DNA of 64,000 bases, from assembly GCA_948144175.1 (NCBI GenBank), contig CANXME010000045.1:62001-126000 (forward strand), in the 5' to 3' direction. Source of the DNA: Closterium sp. NIES-65. Lineage: Eukaryota; Streptophyta; Zygnematophyceae; Desmidiales; Closteriaceae. Positions 10,415 to 20,338 of this stretch are shown here, piece by piece (positions within the stretch are counted from its first letter, which is position 1; every line of letters begins with the position of its first letter). The notes below the pieces were generated by a model. It did not search any database, was not told the origin of the DNA, and saw nothing but the letters and a program-made list of their open reading frames with translations. The translations under genes and the position numbers were made by a program.

Positions 10415-13400
10415 GTAGGAGCTTGCGTGGTTTAGGAGCGTGCCTAGTCCCGGAGCTTGCCTAGTCCAGGAGCTTGCTTGGTCCAGAAGCCTGCCTGGTC
10501 CAAGAGCTTGCCTTGTCGAGGAGCTTGCGTGGTCTCGGAGCTTGCCTGGTCCAGGAGCTCGCTTGGTCCAGAAGCGTGCCTAGTCAAAGAGCTTGCCTGG
10601 TCCAGGAGCTTGCCTGGTCCAGGAGCGTGCCTGGTCCAAGAGCTTGCGTGGTCCAGGAGCTTGCCTGGTCCAGGAGCTTGCCTGGTCCAGGAGCTTGCCT
10701 GGTCCAGGAGCTTGCCTGGTCCAAGAGCTAACCTGGTCCAGGAGCTTGCCTGGACCAGGAGCTTGCCTGATCCAGGAGCTTGCTTGGTCCAGGAGCTTCC
10801 TTGGTCTAGAAGCTTGGCTCATCTAAGAGCTTGCCTGGTCTGAGAGCGTGCCTGGTCCAAGAGCTTGCGTGGTCCAGGAGCTTGCCTGGTCCAGGAGCTT
10901 GTCTGGTCCACGATCGTGCCTGGTCCACGAGCGTGCATGGTCCGTAGCGTGCCTCGTCCACGAGCCTGCCTAGTCCAAGAGCTTGCCTCGTCCAAGAGGG
11001 TGCCTTGTCTACGAGCGTGCCTGGTCCAGGAGCTTGCCTGGTCCAGGAGCTTGCCACGTCCAGGAGCTTGCCTGGTCCAGGAACTTGCCCGGTCCAGGAG
11101 CTTGCCTGGTCCAGGAGCTTGCCTGGTCCGGGAGTTTGCCTGGTCCAGGAGCTTGCTTGGTCCAGGAGCGTGCCTGGTCCAGGAGCGTACCTAGTCCAAG
11201 AGCTTGCATGGTCCAGGAGCTTGCCTTAACCAGGAGCTTGCCTGGTCCAGGAGCGTGCCTAGTCCACGAGCGTGCCTCGTCCAGGAGCTTGCCTTGTCCA
11301 GGAGCTTGCCTGGTTGAGGAGCCTGCCTGGTCCAGGAGCGTGCCTGGTCCACGAGCTTGCCTGGTCCAAGAGCTTGCCTGGTCCAGGAGCGTGCCTGGTC
11401 CACGAGCGTGCCTGGTCCAAGAGCTTGCTTTGTCCAGGAGCTTGCCTGGTCCAGGAGCTTGCCAGGTCCAGGAGCTTGCCTGGTCCAGGAACTTGCCTGG
11501 TCCAGGAGCTTGCCTGGTCCGGGAGTTTGCCTGGTCCAGGAGCTTGCTTGGTCCTGGAGCGTGCCTGGTCCAGGAGCTTGCCTGGTCCAAGAGCTGGCTT
11601 GGTCCAGAAGCGTGACTGGTCCGAGAGCTTGCCTGGTCCACGAGCGTACCTAGTCCAAGAGCTTGCATGGTCCAGGAGCTTGCCTTAACCAGGAGCTTGC
11701 CTGGTCCAGGAGCGTGCCTAGTCCACGAGCGTGCCTCGTCCAGGAGCTTGCCTTGTCCAGGAGCTTGCCTGGTTGAGGAGCTTGCCTGGTCCAGGAGCGT
11801 GCCTGGTCCACGAGCCTGCCTGGTCCAAGAGCTTGCCTGGTCCAGGAGCGTGCCTGGTCCACGAGCGTGCCTGGTCCAAGAGCTTGCTTTGTCCAGGAGC
11901 TTGCCTGGTCCAGGAGCTTGCCTGGTCCACGAGCTTGCCTGGTCTAGGAGCTTGCCTGGTCTAGGAGCTTGCCTGATCCAAGACCTTGCGTGGTCCAGAA
12001 GCGTGCCTGGTACAAGAGCTTGCCTGGTCCAGGAGCGTGCCTAGTCCAAGAGCTTGCGTGGTCCAGGAGCTTGCCTGGTCCAAAAGCTTGCCTGGTCCTG
12101 GAGCTTGCATGGTCCAGAAGCTTGCCTGATCCTGGAGCTTTCCTGGTCCAAGAGCTTGCCTCGTCCACGAGCCTGCCTGGTCCAAGAGCTTGCCTAGTCC
12201 AGGAGCGTGCGGATTCACGAGCGTGCCTTGTCCAAGAGCTTGCCTAGTCTAGGAGCTCGCCTGGTCCAAGAGCTTGCGTGGTCTAAGAGCTTGTCTAGTC
12301 CAGGAGCTTGCCTGGTCAAGGAGCTTGCCTGGTTCAGGAGCCTGCTTGGTCCAGAAGCTTGCCTGGTCCAAGAGCTTGCCTGGTCCAGGAGCGTGCCTTG
12401 TTCAAGAGCTTGCGTGGTCCAGGAGCTTGCCTGGTCCAGGAGCGTGCTTGGTCCACGAGGGTGCCTGGTCCAGGAGCTTGCCTGGTCCAGGAGCTTGCCT
12501 TGTCCAGGAGCTTGCCTGGTCCAGGAACTTGCCTGCTCAAGGAGCTTGCCTGGTCTAGGAGCTTGCCTGGTCCGGGAGCTTGCCTGGTCCAGGAGCTTGC
12601 TTGGTCCAGGAGTGTGCCTGGTCCAGGAGCTTGCCTGGTCCAGGAGCTTGCTTGGTCTAGAAGCGTGCCTGGTCCAAGAGCTTGCGTGGTCCACGAGCGT
12701 ACCTGGTCCAAGAGCTTGCATGGTCCAGGAGCTTGCCTTAACCAGGAGCTTGCCTGGTCCAGGAGCGTGCCTAGTCCACGTGCGTGCCTCGTCCAGGAGC
12801 TTGCCTTGTCCAGGAGCTTGCCTGGTTGAGGAGCTTGCCTGGTCCAGGAGCGTGCCTGGTCCACGAGCCTGGCTGGTCCAAGAGCTTGCCTGGTCTTGGA
12901 GCGTGCCTGGTCCACGAGCGTGCCTGGTCCAAGAGCTTGCTTGGTCCAGGAGCTTGCCTGGTCCACGAGCTTGCCTGGTCCACGAGCTTGCCTGGTCTAG
13001 GAGCTTGCCTGGTGCAGGAGCTTGCCTGGTCCTGGAGCGTGCTTGGTCCACGAGTTTGCCTAGTTTAGGAGCTTGCATGGTCCAAGAGCTTGCCTGGTCT
13101 AGGAACTTGCCTGGTCCAGGAGCGTTCCTGGTCTAAGAGCTTGCCTGGTCCAGGAGCTTGCCTGGTCCAGGAGCTTGCCTGGTCCAAGAGCTTGCCTGGT
13201 CCACGAGCTTGCTTGGTCCAGGAGCTTGCCTGGTCCAGGAGCTTGCCTGGTCCAGGAGCGTGCCTGGTCCACAAGCTTGCCTGTTCCAGGATCTTGCCTG
13301 GTCTAGGAGCTTGCCTGGTTCAGGAGCTTGCCTGGTCCAGGAGCTTGCTTGGTCCAGGAGCTTGCGTGGTTTAGGAGCGTGCCTGGTCCCGGAGCTTGCC

Positions 13401-13892
13401 TAGTCCAGGAGCTTGCTTGGTCCAGAAGCCTGCCTGGTCCAAGAGCTTGCCTGGTCGAGGAGCATGCCTGGTCTTAGAGCTTGCGTGGTCTTGGAGCTTT
13501 CCTGGTCCAGGAGCTCGCTTGGTCCAGAAGCGTGCCTAGTCAAAGAGCTTGCCTGGTCCAGGAGCTTGCCTGGTCCAGGAGCGTGCCTGGTCCAAGAGCT
13601 TGCGTGGTCCAGGAGCTTGCCTGGTCCAGGAGCTTGACTGGTCTAGGAGCTTGCCAATTCCAGGAGCTTGCCTGGTCCATGAGCTTGCTTGGTCCAGAAG
13701 CTTGCCTGGTCCAAGAGCTTGCTGGTCTACGAGCATGCCTGGTCCAAGAGCTTGAGTGGTCCAGGAGCTTGCCTGGTCCAGGAGCTTGCGTGGTCCAGGA
13801 GCTAGCCTGGTCCAGGAGCTTGCCTGGACCAGGAGATTGCCTGATCCAGGAGCTTGCCTGGTCCAGGAGCTTCCTTGGTCTAGAAGCTTGCC
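10415..13892 (+). repeat. 17-bp minisatellite, left block (about 205 units)
   Basis: Tandem units of GGAGCTTGCCTGGTCCA. Common variants end TCCAA or TCCAC, or carry GCGTG for GCTTG. The core CCTGGTCCAGG is an 11-bp inverted repeat with a one-base centre. Most frames on both strands lack stops, giving many overlapping open frames with a 17-residue period; none has independent gene evidence. Marker variants such as GCCTTAACCAGG recur at 11223, 11682 and 12735, showing higher-order structure. The block is continuous with 21398-36860 once the retrotransposon is removed. Confidence 0.95.
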
Positions 13893-13897
13893 TCATC
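13893..13897. other. Target-site duplication TCATC, left copy (element 1)
   Basis: TCATC lies directly before the TG of the left LTR and is repeated at 21393-21397 directly after the CA of the right LTR. Five bases is the usual duplication length for Ty1/Copia integrases. Paralogous uninterrupted 17-bp sequence with a single TCATC is at 10819-10823. Confidence 0.93.
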
Positions 13898-14951
13898 TGC
13901 GGAGATAACTACTACAACGGGAGCTTAGAGTACTGGCTAGGCACGTGTGCTCGTGTGATCTCTGCGTTCGTTGGCCCTTAGACGTTTTCCTAGTGCTAAC
14001 ACTGCTTGCTAGTTCACGGGGCAATTTGGCAAGAGTTTCACTAAGAAAAGACCACAACAATGGTACAATGAAGTTGGCAATGCAAGACTACATCAGAGCT
14101 AGCATTCAGGTTGGTCAACTGCCAGCACAGCATGGTCGACCGCATTCCAACACGACTTGGTCGACCGCGCTCCAGCAGAGCAAAGTCGACAGCTTGCAAA
14201 CGCTTCAGGTCGACGGCGTGCCAGCAGCGCACCCGCTTTGCAGGTGCGTGAAGATGATTGGTATGCCGAGCCTCATCACCTGCACAGCACACACACACCA
14301 CGTCAGCCTCAGGCTGACGGCTGCCTCTGATCTGCCACGACGACCTCGTAATACCACCAACGAGGTTGATCTCGCCAACTTCGCCTGGGCGACCGTCGCA
14401 CTCCTCCGCAGCACTTCGTCACCCAGGTAACCTGGTCGACCGGGCAACCACATCGACCAGCAACTCCCGTACGTGCCCGTCGACCTCCCAAGTCGACGAC
14501 CACCTCGTTGTCGACCTCACCGGGTCGACCATGCCCCTCGGTCGACGACCATGTCGCTCGACGCCCGACTGCTCGACGCCCGACTGCTCGACGTCCGACT
14601 GCTCGACGTCCTGACTGCTCGACGACCGACTGCTCGACGCCGGCCCTTCCTTCGTCGACCACCAGGTCTAGTCGACCACCCGCAGGTCGACCAGCACATC
14701 AGCCGACCACCGAAGTCGGCTTCCCAAGTTGACGTCACCAAGTTAACGTCCTCCGCAGGTCGACGCCTAAGTCGACCTCCCCGAAGTTGGCGCCACCCTG
14801 AAGTCGGCGCCCGTGCAGTGGTCCCCGTGCAGGTCGGCCTCCATGTCGACCAACTCGCCCACTGCTGCGGGTCGGCTGCTCCCCTAACACCCGACCACGA
14901 TGTCGGCTCCGCCCAAGCGTGGACGGGGCCAACATACAATTCCCGTTGACA
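13898..14951 (-). repeat. Element 1 3' LTR (1,054 bp)
   Basis: Begins TGCGGAGATAAC and ends CCCGTTGACA on the + strand. It aligns without gaps to 20339-21392, and I count about 7 mismatches by eye (about 99.3% identity). The central 715 bp carries 16 copies of the palindrome GTCGAC plus related GTCGGC/TCGAC sites, and a short tandem of GCTCGACGCCCGACT-like units near 14555-14640. Open frames in it recur identically in the other LTR and are not supported as genes. Confidence 0.95.
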
Positions 14952-14961
14952 CTCCCCTGCC
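14952..14961 (-). other. Polypurine tract, element 1
   Basis: On the minus strand the sequence GGCAGGGGAG directly precedes the 3' LTR. This is the expected position and composition of the plus-strand DNA synthesis primer. Confidence 0.8.
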
Positions 14962-15082
14962 GCGTTCACGCTTGATCCCCCTCAAGTCCATTCGGCAGTA
15001 TTCCTCGGAGAATAGCTCGTCGACGTGAACCCAACACATCGCACGTCGTCCACCGCACCAGCCATGCAAGAGGGCATGGCAC
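14962..15082 (-). other. Element 1 3' untranslated region
   Basis: About 120 bp between the pol stop and the polypurine tract. No further domain or repeat is visible. Confidence 0.6.
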
Positions 15083-15679
15083 CTACTGCTGCACGTCGTT
15101 GTCGCCATCGCCCACGTCGGCCAAGCGCACCTGGCCGATTGCGACGGAGCACCGGTTGAAGGCCGGATAGTGCAGCACCTTCGTTAGGAAGTCGGGTGGC
15201 TGCTCAGTGGTCGGGATGTACCTAAGCGAGAACTTCCCGCGCTTCACCATGTGCTGCAGCCAGGCCTGTCGCCGCTCCATGTGCTTGAGGTTGCCCGTCA
15301 ACCCCATGCCCTCGGCGACTGTGATAGCCGACTTGTTGTCCACCCGAAGGACGGTCGGCTTCCCGGCATCCAGCTGCCGGACCTCTGTAAGGAGGAAACG
15401 AAGTCGACGTCCTTCCTTGCCGGCTTTGGTGGCTGCCACGTACTCTGACTCAGTCGACGACAACGTCGCACACTTGATGCGCTGGCTCAACCAGGAGACT
15501 GCAGCCCCTCCATAGACGAACACGTAGCCACTCGTGTTCGTCCTGTTCTGCTTGTCACCGGCATCGTCGGCGTCCACGTAGCCGACCAGCTCCAGCGACC
15601 CAGGTCCACCGCCGAACTCGAGTGCGGTGTCGCGCGTATTGGCGAGGTAGGCGAGGCAGCGGTCGACCTTGCGCCAGTG
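15083..15679 (-). pseudogene. Copia pol, RNase H segment (element 1)
   Basis: C-terminal part of the polyprotein, in the same frame as the RT C-terminal segment but separated from it by an in-frame UAG at 15680-15682. It contains the Copia RNase H features: GYVDADDAGD (first acidic residue), SGYVFVYGG, the CATLSSTESEYVAA block with its catalytic Glu, LRVDNKSA with the next Asp, KHMERR, and the C-terminal DFLTK. Rnase H degrades the RNA of the RNA/DNA hybrid during reverse transcription. The region just after the UAG (HWRKVDRCLAYLA) is typical Copia sequence, so the stop is most simply a nonsense mutation. The frame ends with a stop at 15083. Confidence 0.88.
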
Positions 15680-16118
15680 CTAGTCGCTCCTCACCGTGAG
15701 GCCGCTCCCCAGCTTGCTGCAGGCGAAGGCGATGTCCGGCCTCGTCGTCGTCGCCGCAAACTGCAGCGAGCCGACCTTCTGCCGGTACTCCTCCTCCTGT
15801 CGCTCCTGTGCCTCCTCGTCATCGAACGTGAGCTCGGCGTAGGCATCGACCGAGACCGGCGTCTTCGGGGTGCGCCCGGTCTGCTTTTCGTCGATGAAGC
15901 GCCTACGCAGCTTGTCGGCGTAGCCCTGCTGGTGCAGCCACAGCTTCCCCTCCGACCTGTCGCGGACGATCTCCAGCCCGAGGTACTTCTGCACCGGCGA
16001 GATCTCACGCAGCTCGAAGGCGGCTTCCAGCAGCTCCTTCAACTCCTTCAACATCACGGCGCTACTGCTGGCGGCGAGTAGGTCGTCGACGTAGACCAGC
16101 ACCCAGCAGGCCACTCCG
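15680..16118 (-). pseudogene. Copia pol, RT C-terminal segment with YVDD (element 1)
   Basis: Contains the reverse transcriptase catalytic box VLVYVDDLL (Tyr codon at 16091-16093), the block KYLGLEIVRD, and the thumb-side sequence GSLQFAATTTRPDIAFA typical of Copia RT. It is one frame away from the upstream pol segment. An extra A at 16138-16139 (a T on the coding strand) accounts for the shift. It ends at the in-frame UAG at 15680-15682. The two RT halves are thus separated by a frameshift directly before the active site. Confidence 0.9.
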
Positions 16119-18782
16119 TCATCTCCGACCTTGCAGTAAGAGAGCCTCGTCGACCTGGCTCTTCTTCCACCCGGCGCCGACCAGCACGTCGTTGAGCGCC
16201 AAGTACCACAGCAGCGGCGACTGCTTTAGCCCGTACAGGCTCTTCAGCAGCTTGCACACCCGGCCGGTCCCGTCGTTGAAGTAGTCTGGCTGGGACATGT
16301 AGAGCACCCTGTCGAGCTTGCTCTGCAAGAAGGCGTTCTTCATGTCGAGCTGCATCAGGTTGAGGTTGCGGACAGCGACGATGCTGAGGAAGATCCTCAG
16401 CGTGACGTAGCTGCCCACCGGCGCGAACGTCTCGTCGTAGTCGGCGCCATACACCTGCGTGAAGCCCTTCACCACCAGCCTCGCCTTTTTGCGCTCGACG
16501 GTGTCGTCGACGTGGTACTTCGTCGTCAGCACCCACCGGTTCTTCATGACGTTCACTCCCGGCGGACGTTCGACCAACTCCCACGTTCCCATGTTGAGGA
16601 GGCTGCGAATCTCCTCCTCCATGGCGGCCTTCACTGCCGGGCCCTTCCAGCTCGCCAACGCCTCCTTCACCGTCATCGTCGAAATGTCCCAACGGTGCTC
16701 GGGGTCGGCTAACATGTCGGGGTCGAGCTCTGGAAACTCCTCATCCTCCTCGGCATCGTCGTACAGCAGGTCGTTGGCCTCATCGTCCACGTCGTACACC
16801 GTGGTGAAGGCAGCAGGGACGAAGAAGTCAGGCGGCCTCCGAAGTCGGCCTGAGCGTCGTGGTCCTGGCTGGACCTCCTCAGCGTCCCCTCCATCGTTAC
16901 CGCTGTCCTCGACGTCCTGCTGCTCCTCAGCTGGCGTCCCAGCCGACGTCTCCCCTATGGTCGGCTCCCCTGCCGACTGCCCGGTCGCCGACTGCTCCTT
17001 GGTCGGCGTCACTGCTGCCTGCCCCTTTGTCGGCAGCTGGTCGTCGACCTGCTTCTCGACCTGCTCCTCCCCTGTCGACGTCGACTGCAATCCCACGTCG
17101 ACTTGCCGCTCGTCACGTCGGCCACCGGCGATGCACTTGGCCGAAGGCGGAGTCGCACTACTCCCCTCATCGCCGGAGGCTGACACCGAGGTCAGCCGAC
17201 GCAGATTGACCACGAGGGGAGGGGTGGGGGTCGCAGTAGGAGGAGCTGGGGGGCGGACGTCCTCGACGTCCTCAACAGGAAGCTCACCGATCTCGGCAAG
17301 CAATGGCAGCGTCGTCGACGAGGTGTCAGATGGCGGAGTGAGCGACGAGCAGCCGGACACCGACCCGTACGCCGTTTTCCACTCGGCCAGGGACATCTCT
17401 TCGTAGAACACCACGTCCGACGTGGTGACCACCCGGTCGGTGTCGACGTCGAGGAGCTCCCAGCCCTTGCTCGGCGTCGACACACCAAGGTGCAGACCCC
17501 ACTTCGCCTTCGGCTGCAGCTTCCCACCACGCTGCTGCTCGGGGACTAAGAACTGCGCCATGCAGCCCCACACCCGCGCCAGCGACAAGTCGGGCTTCTT
17601 CCCGGTCAGCAGTTGGTACGGCGTCGTCCCCGGCGGCAGCGTCGACCTCTCGAGGCAGTTGCGTACCCAGACGGCCTGCCGCAGAGCGAGGTGCCACCAG
17701 TGGTGCTGCACACCCATGTGCAGCAGCATTGTCCGCACCGACTCCACCACCGTCCTCATCTCCCGCTCCGCCATGCCGTTTTGCTGCGGGGTGTATGGGC
17801 AGGTCAGGTCGTGGACGATCCCCTTGTCGTTCACGAAGTCGGTGAACTGCTTCCCGAGGAACTCCCGTCCCCGGTCAGAGCGCAGCATCAACACCGACTT
17901 CTTCGTCTGCCGCTCAGTCACCGCCAGCCACTGCACGAACACCGGCAACGCATCTGACTTCTTGGTGACCGGCTTCACCCACACGTAGCGGGTCTTGCGG
18001 TCCTTCAGCAACAAGAAGTACAGGCTGCCATCCTTGGCAGCCACGCGGAACGGCCCGCACAGGTCGATGTGCACGACGGCCAGCACATCGTCGGCGTCAG
18101 AGCCTTGGTCGGGGAAGGTGTGCCGCGCCAGCTTCCCGCCGACGCACGAGACACACGGGGAGTCAGCGCCCTGCGCCGACTTGAGGTCTAGCCCAATGGC
18201 GACCTCGTTCTTCGCCGAGCTCCGTATGGTGTCCATGCCGACATGTGCAAGCCTTGCATGCATTCGGTCCGGCGTCGACTTCGTCTTCGAGACGATCGCC
18301 CGCAGGGCCACAACCTCCGGCGTGGTCGACGTCGACCTCGTTGGGCAGGGACGCAGGTCGGTGCAGAGGACACGCCCGGAGTACGTCGCCCGTCCGAGCA
18401 CCTCTCCCGTTGCCGAGACGAGCAGCATCCCGTCGCCGTCTTCTTGCAGCTTCACACCGTGCTCCTTCTGCTGGCCGGACGACACCAAGTTCGCCCGCAC
18501 ACCCGGGACGTACAGCACGTCGGGGATGAGCACCTGCTTCCCGGCCTCCCCTTGCAGGGCGACGGTGCCGCGGCCCTGGACATCCTGCAGCGCCCCATTG
18601 AAGCCGCGCACGTGCTTGATGAAGCCGCTCGGCTGCAGGTCGACGAAGGCTTCCTTCGTCCCCATCAGGTGGTGGGAGCAACCGCTATCGAGCAGGACCA
18701 CCGCCGGGTTCGCCTGCACAGCTGCCGCCACCGCCTGGAAGTCCTCTCCGGCCTCCGGCGCCAGAGAGACGGTCGGCTCCAC
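16119..18782 (-). pseudogene. Copia pol: protease, integrase and RT N-terminal part (element 1)
   Basis: Open frame of about 887 codons from 18782. The aspartic protease motif LLDSGCSHHLMG lies at residues about 30-41. The GAG-pre-integrase/zinc-binding region is marked by ARLAHVG and CVSCVGGK. The integrase triad is D240, D303 and E339, giving the D,D-35-E spacing. After an acidic, Pro/Thr-rich linker comes the RT start, with NRWVLTTKYH, ARLVVKGFTQ, YDETFAPV, LDMKNAFLQ and LKSLYGLKQSPL. The true reading frame continues upstream through the UAG at 18812-18810 from gag, so the Met at 18782 is only the first ATG after that stop. The frame is lost at 16138-16139 and ends at 16119. Confidence 0.93.
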
Positions 18783-18809
18783 GACGCCGACCAGCGAGCA
18801 CGATCCCGT

Positions 18810-18812
18810 CTA
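18810..18812 (-). other. In-frame UAG between gag and pol (element 1)
   Basis: Gag ends in UAG here and pol continues in exactly the same frame on both sides (context GAC UAG ACG). The stop lies after the zinc knuckle and basic tail and before the protease, where a gag/pol boundary would be expected. Either a nonsense mutation (for example from CAG) or a readthrough stop fits. Confidence 0.75.
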
Positions 18813-19763
18813 GTCGTCCCGCGCCTTGCCGCCAGCAGGAGAGTCGGCGTCCTTCGCCGAAGTCGACGTCTTGGTCGACTGCTTCTCCTTGCGCGGCCGG
18901 TTTCCGCCTCGACGAGGACGACGACTGCCCGACCTCCCGCGGCCGCCCTTGTCGTCGTCGTCGGAGTCACTGCGGTCGGGGCACTCGAAGGAGAGGTGGT
19001 CGGGGTCGCCGCACAGCCAGCACTCCCGTCGTCGACCTCCTCCTCCTCGACCGCTGTTCTTGGTCGACTTCTTCTTGTCGACCTCCTTGGCCGACTTCCA
19101 GCCACTGCTCCCACCGCCACCAGACTGTCCGCGCTCTCCTGGTCGACCTCCTTGCTTCGCCAGGGCGACGAAGTTGGCCTGCGCCAAGAGTTCCTGCGAC
19201 CGCTCAGCCTCCTGCATCGCCTCGTCCTGCAGGATGTACGAGGTCAAGTTGTCCTCGTTGAGCGTCGCCCTCGTGCCCGGCGCCATGGACAGCCGCTTCA
19301 GGAGGTTGTAGCTGCTCGAGAGTCCATGCATGACATGGGTGATGTACGACGCTGTGGAGTACTGCGCGCCGGCCATCCTGATGGTGGCGAGAATTCGCCG
19401 GGCTCGGTTGCAGTAGTCGGTCACTGTCTCGTCGTCGCCCATACGCAGGTGCGTCAGCTGTCCCTCCAGCTGGGCGATAAACAGGTCGTCGGTGACCTGG
19501 TACGTCGACTCGATGAAGTGCCACGCCCGGTGGCCGGCGTCGATGTACTCTCGGCACCACTTCAAGGCAATCTGCACCCCTGGCGAGCAGCACCGCGAGA
19601 TGACCGTGAAGGTCAGCAGCTGCACGGCGCGAAACTCCGCCCGCAAGTCGGGGTGGTGCTCCCCAGGCGTCGCCACGGTCCCTCGGGCGAAGCCGATCAG
19701 CCCAGCCATCTCCAGCTGGGGCTCGATAGCTTCTTTCCAGGTGAGAATGTCGGGTCGACCAGT
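18810..19763 (-). pseudogene. Copia gag, main part with CCHC zinc knuckle (element 1)
   Basis: Encodes the Gag core of the Retrotran_gag/UBN2 type: LTWKEAIEPQLEMAGLIG near the start, then a helical capsid-like region with REYIDAGHRAWHFIE, QLTHLRMGDDETVTDY and HGLSSSYNLL. A basic, Gly/Ser-rich tail carries the canonical zinc knuckle CWLCGDPDHLSFEC (CX2CX4HX4C), followed by more basic residues. Gag packages the RNA into virus-like particles in the cytoplasm. The first ATG in this frame is at 19709, but homologous sequence extends upstream to the G7 run at 19764-19770, where the frame switches. It ends at the UAG at 18810. Confidence 0.9.
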
Positions 19764-20230
19764 GGGGGGGTGACCGAGATCCTGTCCGGCGTAAACTTGA
19801 AGTAGCCATAGCTCGGCGCAATTCCACCTGCTGTCACCTGGGACGCCGACATCGGCGACAGCCCACTCCGTCGACCTCCGACGTCACCCTGCGAAGAGCC
19901 TGCAGTCGCCGATGTCTGCATCCCTCGCGCCTGAACGCCGCCGACTTCACCAGCGTGTATCACACCTCTCTGCCTCGACGTGCCTCCAGCACTACTGCCG
20001 ACTTGACCACCACCGGCGTTGACGCCCACGTCGACGCCGCCTTCGTTGTTCACCGGACGAGGAGAGGTAGGTCGAGACGGGTGCTCAGTCGCCCACGTGG
20101 AGCGGAGTCCAGCCTCGACGACCACCCAGGGCAAGTCGCCATACTCATTGGCCTCATGCTTCCTCCTCGCGTTCTCCAACCGTGCCTCTAGGGTGTCCAC
20201 CACCCCCGCGTCACCTACGGCTCCTACCAT
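19764..20230 (-). pseudogene. Copia gag N-terminal part, frameshifted (element 1)
   Basis: Starts at an ATG at 20230, about 90 bp after the PBS. It encodes a 150-residue N-terminal region of low similarity to anything I recognise, with a possible short helix (LEARLENARRKHEANE). It then reaches YFKFTPDRISVTPP, which is the usual lead-in to the Copia Gag core. The core continues in another frame: the switch coincides with a run of seven G (19764-19770; C7 on the coding strand) and needs a -1 step. Loss of one base in the homopolymer is the simplest explanation. Confidence 0.75.
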
Positions 20231-20320
20231 AGTGACTACCGCACAGTTGCCGGCCTGTAACTACGAAATAGGTAAGTGGTGTCTACGTCGACCTGACTGA
20301 AAGGTAAGTCGCGTGTTCCT

Positions 20321-20338
20321 TCCACGCTCACCGCACCA
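20321..20338 (-). other. Primer-binding site, tRNA-Phe type (element 1)
   Basis: The + strand reads TCCACGCTCACCGCACCA and directly adjoins the 5' LTR. It equals the last 18 nt (positions 59-76) of plant tRNA-Phe as I recall it. Identity resumes after two mismatches at 20319-20320 (tRNA positions 57-58) through GCGTGTTC at 20311-20318. Eighteen bases up to m1A58 is the classical length copied from a tRNA primer. Confidence 0.8.

Noticed and set aside
13945-14430. 161-codon frame in the element 1 LTR, also in the other LTR
   Set aside because: The duplication is explained by the LTRs. It runs opposite to the element and has no recognised domain.
13898-14951. LTR length of 1,054 bp equals 62 x 17, and a 1,053-bp block period occurs in the array
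   Set aside because: The LTR contains no 17-bp units, so the numerical match is coincidence.
16459-19805. Plus-strand frames opposite element 1 pol (315, 272 and 520 codons)
   Set aside because: Antisense shadows of a GC-rich coding region whose minus-strand motifs are unambiguous.
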